From Pleurotus ostreatus/Saccharomyces cerevisiae fusant (taxonomy: Eukaryota > Opisthokonta), in the NCBI GenBank assembly GCA_024196135.1, contig JAMQCK010001263.1, forward strand, positions 1-10,278: DNA of 10,278 nucleotides, given 5' to 3'. The notes beneath the pieces are model-generated. The model saw only the letters and a program-made list of their open reading frames with translations, had not been told where the DNA came from and ran no database searches. Positions 1-7,740 of the stretch are shown here, one piece after another. The first letter of the stretch is position 1; every line of letters begins with the position of its first letter. A program made the translations under genes and the position numbers.

Positions 1-985
1 GTCCTCGAGATTGAGGCTCGACCGAGCGCCAAGTAGAAGGCGACAAGCCCACAAGCGAGCATCCTGTTCTTCAAGTTCAATGGAAGTTGATCGAGGCGTA
101 AAATGACATATTGCATCAAGCCTTCCCTTCCGCGCGCCACGAGCCGTCATCCGGAGAGACGGAAAAAATCACGAGCGCCTCGTTGAAGGAGTACCGGCGC
201 TGGTTCGAGTTCGTCCGTGGTCCACCTGCCCAGACATGTCCTCAAGCGAGAAGTAGGCGTGCAATCGATGGCCTGCGATACGCGAGGCTGCGAGAGGATG
301 GCTGCGCGGTGTCCGCGCGATTTTACGGCAATCGGCGAGTTCCTGAGGCCGCCTGTGCGCAAAGCAGGGTTCCAGCAGGGTCGTGTCTATTGCGAGGCGG
401 CGAACCCAGACCTCGAAGAACCCTCGGTCCCAAGTTTGGCCTGCCTGAGTCGTGTTGATGACCTCGCGGCCGGAAAAGCGATCCGATGCATGTTGAACTT
501 GTTCAGCCTGACTCTCGAGGATGTCGTGGTCGGCGGAAGAGACCCAGCAAGACGCGCAATGCAGCGGTCCTCGGCACGTTCGGTTTGGGGTCCGAGGCGT
601 TTAAGCATACAACATGAATCTATAGTAATGTCATAAGTAACGAGGCGTACGTGTATCGTCCGCGCGAGCTCTGCACGCGTGCGCAAGAAAAGAGTCAACA
701 TGCAAGAGGTCGCCTGATGTTCCAAGAAACGGCAGGCGAATCAGTCCAAGCATTTCCGACCATTGAAGATTCGTAGCGTGATAGAAGAGATGCGAAGGAG
801 GGAATTGAGATCGTCATGAACGTCGTAGAACTTCCAAGTCCAACCTGAGAAGGCTGAGCGAAGCCATTTGTGGGGTCTTGATTCGGACGACGCGGAAGCA
901 GTGGTTCGCGAATCGGAAGGTCGTAAAGAGAGGTATCAGCTGCGAAGACGAAGTCAAACATGAACCGAAGAGCGCAAAAGAGGTC
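1..985. other. Unassigned region left of the BTB gene
   Basis: I recognise no gene here. On the minus strand one frame stays open from 603 down to a TGA at 169-171 (144 codons) but has no useful ATG; a plus-strand frame over the same codons is also open, so at least one of the two is accidental. A minus-strand ATG at 961 opens an 88-codon frame, but it lies only 25 bp after the stop of the BTB gene, which is too close for an independent fungal gene on the same strand. The stretch directly below 986 presumably includes the BTB 3' UTR. No tRNA, repeat array or transposon end was seen. Confidence 0.5.
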
Positions 986-2055
986 CTACCCATCGTAGTT
1001 CTGTAGTCGTTTGAGGTCCTCCCAGCTCTCCGCCAAGCAGAACAACTTCGGGAGCATCTCCCACACCTTCGCTCGACCTTCATTATATGTGCTACGCATC
1101 GAAGCCTCGCACGCTTGACAGACGCCCATCTTCCCCCACTGGACTGGATAGAACCACCACGTTTTATGCGGCTGGTCCCGCACGCGCTTGAAGTGCAGTA
1201 GGACGCATGCGCCGCCGGTGGGCCCCACGCCATTACAGCCCGAAGCCCGCTGCTGGTTGAAAACGAAGGGGAACATGTGCTTCGCCTGTTCCTGCGCGAC
1301 GCCGACCATGCCGGACAGCGCCGCGGTCTTGTCCATCCAGTCGAGCTGCGGGAGCTTGTAGATGTCGTCGGAGTCCTTGAGAGCATCGGTGAGGCAGAGG
1401 TACGCGTAGGGGAGGACCTCGAGGATGTTGACTTGGCGCGCAATCTGGATGACTTCGATCGCGAAGGAGGGCTTCCACTTGCACGCGTCTTCAGGCGGGA
1501 GATCGGACGAGAAGAGCGTAGTGAGGATGGAGATGGCCTTCTGGCGGAAGGCGCGGAATCGATACTTTGTAGAAATGCGCAGGAGGCCGGGGAGAAAGGC
1601 TATGTTCGCACGAGTGTGGTCTTTGGGGGGTTGGAACTTCTCCAGATGGCTGCGCGGCTGCTGAATTAGATATAAACAGAGGGGAGGGCGCAAGGGACGT
1701 ACAGTGCGTCGTACAGGACGACCAGAAGCTTCTCCCAGTCGAGAGCAGTGTCATCGTGCAAGCGGACAATATGACATCCTTCTAACTGGTCCTCTCCGAC
1801 GGGCTGTGGGACAGCGAGCATGTCGGCGAAGACTTCTGAGTGGAGGGAGATGACAGATTGGTGCACACGAAAGAGGGTATTCTCAACGTGCAGGACGATT
1901 GAACCGTCGTGATACCAAAACCGAGGGTGGCGCGTCGCCAGAGTCAAGGTGTCCCCCGCATCGTCGGATTCCACCCGGCGGCGCTTGTTTGAGGGAGGAC
2001 CTGGAGAAGGCGAAGGCAAGTTGTGTGCAGAGACGTCGTGCGCAGCGAGATCCAT
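986..2055 (-). CDS. BTB/POZ domain-containing protein
   Basis: Two-exon gene: exon 1 2055-1703, intron 1702-1650 (GTACGT donor, TCTAAT branch-like site, CGCAG acceptor, 53 bp), exon 2 1649-986; 338 residues. ATG 2055 has a good context (TCACCATGG), and no in-frame ATG lies upstream. The N-terminus is Pro/Ser-rich with a basic NKRRR stretch at about residues 23-27, a possible nuclear signal. The core from about residue 45 (RFWYHDGSIVLHVEN, then FRVHQSVISLHSEVFADML) is the BTB start with its typical 'D-G-x-hydrophobic' strand and the 'F-x-V-H-x-x-x-L/I-x-x-x-S-x-x-F' helix. Exon 2 continues with LPGLLRISTKYRFRAFR, as in the large agaricomycete BTB family. The C-terminal third contains several Cys, including VCQAC, of unknown role. 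BTB domains mediate dimerisation and often Cullin-3 recruitment; the actual partner here is unknown. The phase-2 junction (CT|C, Leu) keeps the frame and gives a natural helix. Confidence 0.85.
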
Positions 2056-2309
2056 GGTGACGGTCAAGAACAAAGAGTCGCCAACGTGACATTTGGCCCG
2101 CGAAGTCACTACCTTCTACTACTCCCCAAGAACAAATGGGCATGTATGTATACTTTACTATCTACATGATACAGGACTTAGATTTCCCTATGATGGCAGT
2201 GTGTGACTTGCGTGGACGATTGACTATAGGTTCCTGTGGCAGCGAAACGAGATCCGTTGCGGTAGGGCTTGACGCCAGGCCGCGCATATATGCACCCCGT
2301 TTGCTAGGG
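2056..2309. promoter_or_regulatory. Intergenic spacer upstream of the BTB gene
   Basis: Short spacer between the stop of the HMG-box gene and the BTB start, so it should carry both the HMG 3' UTR and the BTB promoter. It contains AT-rich patches on the plus strand (TATGTATACTTTACTATC, about 2143-2162) and a perfect 10-bp palindrome GCATATATGC at 2284-2293. No binding site can be assigned. Confidence 0.3.
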
Positions 2310-3267
2310 CTAGGGGAAAGCCAACGCATATGAAAAGCTGTCCGGGTTAGGCAGCATGGAGAAAAAGTCCTCCAGCGACAGAGCTGGAAATCCATCGAGT
2401 TCTATAGAGGAAAGTGCGACTGGAAGAGTCAAGATTCCTTCGCACAGCACGCTATCTTGGACTGGCGCAGATGGTACTTCTTCCTGGCGAGGGCTACTAA
2501 CTTCCGCCGTCTTATGAGGTGTCGACAGGGTTGGGCTGATAGGGCAGGTTTTGGCTGAGGACCTGGACTTGGGGCGTCGTTTATGGGTTGAGGCCCCCCC
2601 GCAGACCGATTCCCCTGCAGATAAACCATGACGGTCTTTTCCAGGTAGCCATCGCCGAGCCCTCGTGGTGGAGTCAATTGTTCGCGTCAGCAAAGCAGCC
2701 GGTCTCATGAAAGGAAGAAGGGAAGTCATGCTCGGGCTGGAACCCCGATAAACAGGAACAACCCTGTCCGCTTTTCGTAGTCATAAGGCAAACGCGTGCC
2801 ACAAATCGTACCCACTTTTCTTCTCGGTCGCATCACGGGTGTGTTGGTCCTCAGATCTGGCAGCCGCTTGATTATGCACGAAGTCGGGCCAGAGGTTCTT
2901 GTGCTGCTGACGAACTTTATTGGCAGCGTTTCGCCACAGCCTCTGCTCGTCTTGTGGCAACTCACGCCAATGCCAACTGCCTGTGTGGGCTGAATGCGTC
3001 GCCGATTCAGGCTCGCAGGATATTCGACTCCCCAGCGAGAGTGCCCATGCTTATCTTCCTGGTCTCCGGACCAAGCCTGGACAGCGTGGAGTACCGTACG
3101 GGGTTGATCTTACGCGAGAACTCTCGACAAAAAATGTAGTGGAAGAGGTTCCAATCGCTTGGGGGTAACTTGTTTGCCTTGAGCGTGAATTTCAGAGTTT
3201 TAATGGTTCGCAGCTGCGTAGCAATAGCGTAGTGATCTGGGCAGCAGAAATAAGGAGGCGACTCCAT
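2310..3267 (-). CDS. HMG-box protein, putative transcription factor
   Basis: No single frame shows this gene; I assembled it from three exons: 3267-3029, 2976-2812 and 2763-2310 (285 residues), with introns of 52 and 48 bp and matching phases. Exon 1 ends in the first HMG-box helix: LPPSDWNLFHYIFCREFS resembles the fungal 'RPPNxWxLFR' opening of MATA-type HMG boxes. Exon 2 supplies the second half: WHWRELPQDEQRLW, then NAANKVRQQHKNLWPDF, matching the 'W-x-x-L-x-x-x-E-x-x-x-W/Y ... A-x-x-x-K-x-x-H ... Y/W-P-D-Y/F' pattern. Exon 3 is Ser/Pro/Lys-rich (HKRRPKSRSS) and ends in an acidic hydrophobic tail (LSLEDFFSML), plausible for an activation region. HMG boxes bind and bend DNA. Weak points: the exon 1 donor is GTCGAA (non-consensus), an alternative GTAAGA donor lies at about 3112, and exon 3 contains a run of seven C (plus strand, about 2595-2601) with a second open frame beside it. 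HMG identity is moderately sure; exact boundaries are not. Confidence 0.55.
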
Positions 3268-3733
3268 ATTTGTGGCCTCGGAGCCACCAGAAGGAGGAAG
3301 AGGGATGGCAGTCGGCGCTCTGCATCAACAACTTGTCGCTTTTTATATCGTGCACTCCGGGAAATAGAAATGTATGGGGACAATAGATGCTCACGCGGAT
3401 GTTCCTTCCCAGAAGGCGATGCCGGACTTTCAGGAAGATTCCAACCGCACCATTGCGGAGTGCCATAAAGTATTTACCATCGCCTCGATGCTCTTATCAG
3501 CGCAGGCCAGCATCTACAGTCAGACAGATAGACGCGAGTCGGATGAAGCACATAGAGGCAGGAAACGAGAAGAGGACGGCCGCCATGAAGGTCGACTTGG
3601 AGCAGGGAAGTCAGTATCAAGAGGCAAATCCGGCGAATGCCGAGTGGACCTACCAGCGCAAACATGTACAAGCAGAACTTCGTCTCGTGGAAAAATCGGG
3701 CGGCAGAAGGCTGTTGCTATCTCATAGGAACGT
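3268..3733. other. Unassigned region between HMG-box gene and IFI6-like pseudogene
   Basis: The part next to 3267 should hold the promoter of the HMG-box gene. I searched both strands here for the missing 3' half of the neighbouring IFI6-like pseudogene (helical middle region and the glycine-rich IFI6 domain) and did not find it. A weak plus-strand ORF at 3543-3737 is listed separately. Nothing else can be supported. Confidence 0.4.
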
Positions 3734-3737
3734 TTAA
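3543..3737 (+). CDS. Doubtful small ORF, unknown protein (64 aa)
   Basis: Plus-strand ATG frame of 64 residues, strongly hydrophilic and probably helical (motifs KVDLEQGSQYQEANP and YQRKHVQAELRLVE), rich in Gln, Glu, Ala and Lys, ending TAA. The frame is open further upstream to 3387 but that part looks like noise. The composition is more protein-like than most chance frames in the window, so it could be a gene remnant, an exon, or part of sequence that replaced the 3' half of the adjacent pseudogene. I do not recognise a family, and it may well be accidental. Confidence 0.15.
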   Translation: MKHIEAGNEKRTAAMKVDLEQGSQYQEANPANAEWTYQRKHVQAELRLVEKSGGRRLLLSHRNV

Positions 3738-4186
3738 AGGTGTAAGCATATCGATTTTCGGCGTTGACGGTGTCCGCTAAATGCTACCATGGCACGGCGA
3801 AGATCCTCGAAGGCGACCTCGATGGCGCTTTTGCCGTGGCGAGCGAGCTCGAGGCCGTAGTCGCGCGTATACGTGGTGCGGTCTAGATGACAGTGATCAG
3901 ACGTTGAGTCGGGAAAGAAGACATGAGAAACGCACCTTGCAGGTTTACTATACGGGCAGTAGTATTATCAGCAGAAGAGGGTGTGCTTACTCCATCAGTC
4001 TCTCGAGGCATAGCATGCGGGCAGGTATCCGGTAAAGTTGCGTTGAAAGTCAAGCGCGTCCACAGGCCTCACGCCCGAACAGAACGGCAGGACTACGGCA
4101 ATCCCATAAAGAAGAGGAACAAGAACGAAGCAGGAGCATTCGTCGTCAATGCCAGGCGCAAGGACGTTAAGCGCCGACGTCCGCAC
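3734..4186 (-). pseudogene. Truncated IFI6/ISG12-like paralogue (5' part only)
   Basis: Decayed copy of the gene at 7741-9312, same strand. Exon 1 remnant ends at 3991 and encodes a hydrophobic leader (VLVPLLYGIAVVLPF) followed by ALDFQRNFTGYLPACYASRD, comparable to FTGLTPHFYTIQNWW in the intact copy. A 12-nt micro-exon lies at 3947-3936, and exon 3 starts at 3882 with DRTTYTRDYGLEL and AIEVAFEDL, matching DRNTLSRDYWREL and AVEVAFKDL. Introns are 43 and 53 bp. Lesions: no in-frame ATG (the nearest ATG, 4139-4137, is in another frame), TGA at 3997-3995 where the intact copy has the first Trp of NWW, and loss of homology after about 3788 with a stop at 3736-3734. The middle helical region and the IFI6 domain are absent. 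The upstream limit is approximate. It is presumably non-functional, although splice sites are well preserved, suggesting fairly recent decay. Confidence 0.75.
3936..3947 (-). other. 12-nt micro-exon remnant of the pseudogene
   Basis: Between acceptor TATAG (ending 3948) and donor GTGCGT (3935-3930) lies TAAACCTGCAAG. Spliced between flanking exons it would read Ile-Asn-Leu-Gln and the first base of Asp, parallel to Thr-Asp-Val-Gln-Asp in the intact paralogue, whose micro-exon is also exactly 12 nt. This is the best evidence that both micro-exons are real. Confidence 0.7.
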
Positions 4187-4485
4187 CCCGAGCGCTTAAA
4201 TGAGGGCATTCATCAAACATCTTGGGGCGACATACGCAACGTCAGCCCTCATGAAAGCACCGCTGTGTTGCGCGGCAGAAATCTGCTCTGTGCGCGGCGT
4301 TCGGCCAATGCCCAGCGCCAGACAGCCACCACAGCTGAGCACCCATCTGCATCGTTCATGCCCCAGAATAGTAGGCGCCTAGGTTCACAACTTCAGGAAA
4401 GCATTGGATCCCTGGGTATAACGCATTCGAACATACCTCGCGTACACTCCCTATAGCCCCGAAGTATACCAAACCCCATCGACAC
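4187..4485. other. Spacer between IFI6-like pseudogene and ThDP enzyme gene
   Basis: About 300 bp holding the likely 3' UTR of the ThDP gene and the former promoter of the pseudogene. An open plus-strand frame (3923-4456, 177 codons) crosses it but runs antisense through pseudogene exons and introns and shows no protein family features, so I do not call it. No other structure seen. Confidence 0.4.
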
Positions 4486-6571
4486 TCAGATCTTCTCAAT
4501 TTGCACGTCCAGAACAGCACATCGCCCCTCTTTTACTACCACTGAGATCGCCTCCGACAGATGCCTCTTCAACTCGTCCATCGAAGTATCACCCGCAACA
4601 CGCCGCCCCCAGGCAGTATTCCCCGACGCAGCGACGGCGATTTGCGCGTAGTCTGGACAATCTGGACCGAAGCCCAAGGAGAGGCGCTCAGCGCTAGCGG
4701 CTCTGGAGCCATATCCAGAAGGATGTACGCCGAGCATGGATAGCCCAGGGGTCTGAAAGGAGGTAAGCAACAGCAGGGCCACAGGTATGAACAATACGCA
4801 CCTTCCACCCGCCGTTGTTGAGGACGATAGTGAGGTATGGCTTGCACGGCGTCAGGACCATATCCACAACATTAGAGGACACAACGCACGGTATCATATC
4901 GCCTCGCCATCCAGTAGCTCGCACTCGGCGCGCCGAAGACGAATGAGCCGTCGCCAACAACCGCGACAACGATGTCGAACCGCGCCGTCTCATCCCCGGT
5001 TACCGCCGCGACCGTCCTCCCCAGATGCACCCCTACCGCCGCTCCCAGCGCCCATCCCAAACTCGATCCGCCCGACGTGAAGTGGCTCCCGGGCACCTCT
5101 GGACGCAGATGCTCCCACACCGCCGGATAATTCGATACCCCCTCATTCAGCACCAGCGCCCGCTTGCCCTCCAGCAACCGCCTCAGCGTCCCCAGCACGT
5201 TCGGCACGCTCAGCCCCGTCTCGACACGCGCCTCCGCCGCATCGAGCGCGGCGATGTAGTCCCCGTGCATCTTCGCCTTGCGCTTCCCGCGGTCGAGCAC
5301 GGCCTTGGTACGCAAAATCGGCTTGCCGACGTCGCGCGCGACCTCGTCGAGGGCGCGCACCTCTGTGAATATCTGCTCGAGCGCGGTCGCCGCGTCCACT
5401 TTCGCGACGAGCTCTGCATCGAGGTGCCAGTACCCGACGTTCGTGTTCAGCGGGTCCGCGCTGTTCAGCACGAATATGCGCGCCAGGGCGTTCGGGACCT
5501 CGCCCGTTGCGGGAATCCAGGCGATATCCGCGTCGAGGACCAGAATGACGTCTGCGCGACGGATGAGTGCGCAGTGCGTACCCGGCTGGAGGTAGGTGAT
5601 CTTGCAAAAGTATGGGTGCGAGAAGGGAGTATTGACTACAGTCGGACAGGTGGCGACGATGGGAAGGGCAAGGAGCATGGAGAGCGCGAGGAGGGAGTCT
5701 ACCGCGGCAGGATTTCGGCCGAGGTGTGAGGTGACGATGAGGGGCGACTGGGCGCTGGATAGGGCTTGCGCAACGCGTTTGGCAACGGATTCCGAGAGGG
5801 CGGGAGGTTCGATAGGTGGCCAATGGTGCATGCCGAAGGAAGCGATAAGCGATGTCTCCTCGATTTCTGCTTCCATGACTTCGCGGCGCGCCCAGAGGTA
5901 TACGGGACCTTGGGGTTCGCTCGTGCAACTTCGAACAGTATCAGCAACGCCCTGATCTGGGCGAGGATAAGGCCTACATCTGAAGCGCGCGCCGAACCAT
6001 TTGTGGGGTATTCTTTGGGGTATCGATTTGCGCGGTGAAGCGCATGTACTGCCGAACTATGGCAGGCTGATCGTGTATGTCTATCGAAAATGAGCTCAGC
6101 TAGACACGGGGAGAAAGGGACTACTACGCACCCTGGGTATACATGTTCCACTCATTTCTTCCTCCTCTGACGCCGTTCTGATCTACTACCGAAGGAGATG
6201 CGCCCGCGAATATCAGCACTGGCGTTCGACTCTTGTCTGCATTATGAACCGCGCCTGCGAGCGACTAGCATACCCCCTCAGTCACTCAATCATCGCACGA
6301 AGTAGACAAGCAATCTCACCTGTGTCCCAACATCCGTATGCACGATTACCGCGGCTGGCTTCCCACATGCCTGCCCGTATCCCTGCGCCGCGCTTAACGC
6401 GGCCATCTCACTCGGACAAGTCACGATCTCGACCGCCGTCTGCCCCTCCTCAACCCGCTCGCGCTCGAGCTCTTCGAGCAGCGCCGGGTGGTCTGAGCCC
6501 CAATTCACGAAGGCGTGCGTGATGCCGCAGTCGGCAAGCGTCTTCAAAAAGAGCGTCGCCGTCGTATGCAT
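4486..6571 (-). CDS. Thiamine diphosphate-dependent enzyme (acetolactate synthase / benzoylformate decarboxylase superfamily)
   Basis: Six exons: 6571-6320, 6264-6132, 6080-5978, 5919-4890, 4840-4802, 4752-4486; about 607 residues; introns 49-58 bp. Start MHTTATLFLKTL is the usual N-terminus of this fungal family; an upstream extension lacks support. The N-terminal PYR domain has the cofactor-activating Glu at residue 55 (VTCPSEMAALSAAQGYG), then AVIVHTDVGTQ and TPVLIFAGASP. The central Rossmann-like domain is in exon 4 (PLIVTSHLGRN, RADVILVLDADIAWIP). The C-terminal PP domain has the ThDP/Mg motif GDG (485-487) and NN (514-515), 26 residues apart, split by intron 5. No mitochondrial targeting peptide is evident and no FAD role can be read, so this is not obviously the biosynthetic Ilv2; the substrate is unknown, a 2-oxoacid being likely. 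The exon 3/4 junction is doubtful: the acceptor used (5920) is non-consensus CGAG, while a better family match (IARANPK before GPVYLWARREV) needs a one-base frameshift near 5908. The gene could therefore be intact or slightly broken. Confidence 0.85.
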
Positions 6572-7740
6572 GGCTGGTAGGATGATGGGAGGTCGGAAAG
6601 GGACGTATCCGCCACCCAGCCCGCGCTCGGGCGCACAAGTAGGACTTGGTCTCCACGGGATGGGGCTGGTGCCCACGGTATCGCGCGCGTGACCGCCGTG
6701 GCTCCAGGCCGCGCTTCATGGGCTCCAACGGGCTTTGAACGTGGCGGGCGAACTACCGTAGGGGGTGTAGGAAGGACGGGGCATGGGCTCGGCTGGCAGC
6801 CGAGGTTTCGTGAGATGCTTCTTGGGTGCGCATTAGACACGGAGGGCTATTGAAGTCAGTGTCGTGTCATTATCCGAAGCAGAAGAAGCCGCTCACAAGC
6901 CTTGGCGTCATTGGCACGGAGATGGCGAGGTAGCACCGAGACACGGTCGTGTGATCAGACTCGCGCGTAGGGAATGGGTGGAGGATAAAGAGTTCCATCC
7001 CGCAAAACTGAGGCCGGGAACCGGGGAAGAGGGGTGCAAACATCTGCTGGAGGATTGGTCAGTGAGGATAACGACACCAGCAATGATCGCGCACCTCCTG
7101 GGCCCTTCGATCTCCCCTCAAGCATAACCAGGACTGTCAAGTACCATAATCAACGCAGTGAACCTCTCGTGCAGACAAACGCACGATCTTGGCTGTCATG
7201 CCGCTGGATGAACTCCTCGTCCATGGCTTGAAGCAGGAAGCAGGCTTCAGCAGATGAGAGTCCGACCTCAACAGCTATATGCGGAGCACATCGAATAGAA
7301 ATATTGTTCCATGAAAGAGTGTTCAGTCATGTCAGGAGATTCTAGTATAAGCGCCGTGAACGACATCAACGTCGAAGACAAGCCGTTCACTTCGCCTCGC
7401 GAGCCACATGGCGATCGCGTGGCGTCGGACAATGGGACTGCCGAATTTGGACATTGTTGTTCCGCTTTGGGAGCGCACAGGCCAACTCCGGCCCTGGTAG
7501 ACTCAGCGCGAGGCAGAAGAAAGAATTCCCTCATGACAAGTATATGCGATACTATACAGACAGTATATGCGGTACTTCAAAGGGGAACTTCCAGAGAAAA
7601 AAGGACAGGACTCCAACACGCGCGCTCCCGAAACAAGGCGCTGACCCCATTGCCCTGAACATTCGCCTCAATACTCAGGGCACCATGAGCATCTACCTCC
7701 GCACCCTGAGCGCCCCCAGCGAGCCTTGCAAGTCCACACC
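6572..7740. other. Intergenic region between ThDP gene and IFI6-like gene
   Basis: Long spacer expected to carry the ThDP promoter and 5' UTR (right next to 6571) and the 3' UTR of the IFI6-like gene (just below 7741). Open frames on both strands overlap each other and show no family features. Structures seen: a 15-bp imperfect direct repeat at 7539-7576 and a small hairpin-forming CCCTGA/TCAGGG pair at about 7655-7681. No tRNA or transposon ends found. Confidence 0.4.
7539..7576. repeat. Short direct repeat with internal dyad symmetry
   Basis: AGTATATGCGATACT (7539-7553) and AGTATATGCGGTACT (7562-7576) differ at one base and start 23 bp apart. The first copy is itself an inverted repeat (AGTAT/ATACT around a 5-nt centre). 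It lies about 165 bp downstream of the IFI6-like stop. It may be a protein-binding site or RNA hairpin, or chance. Confidence 0.4.

Noticed and set aside
169..603. 144-codon minus-strand open frame without ATG
   Set aside because: It reads somewhat like protein, but has no start, no clear splice partners and no recognised motif; the opposite strand is equally open.
814..1443. 209-codon minus-strand ORF
   Set aside because: Out-of-frame shadow of BTB exon 2, dominated by Ser/Arg.
2284..2293. 10-bp palindrome GCATATATGC
   Set aside because: Single short AT-centred palindrome between genes; not enough to claim a site.
3923..4456. 177-codon plus-strand ORF
   Set aside because: It runs antisense through exons and introns of the IFI6-like pseudogene and into the spacer; basic, low-information composition with no family signal.
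5025..5729. 234-codon plus-strand ORF and other long frames opposite exon 4 of the ThDP gene
   Set aside because: Shadow frames of the strongly supported minus-strand enzyme; Arg/Pro/His-rich as expected from GC-rich antisense reading.
868..6010. Shared CCATTTGTGGGGT string near 868 and near 6000
   Set aside because: Only 13 bp, with no extended alignment on either side; treated as chance.
6572..6676. In-frame N-terminal extension of the ThDP enzyme
   Set aside because: The extension depends on a non-ATG or weak start, is Pro/Gly-rich, and the family normally begins at the MHTTATLF-type start.
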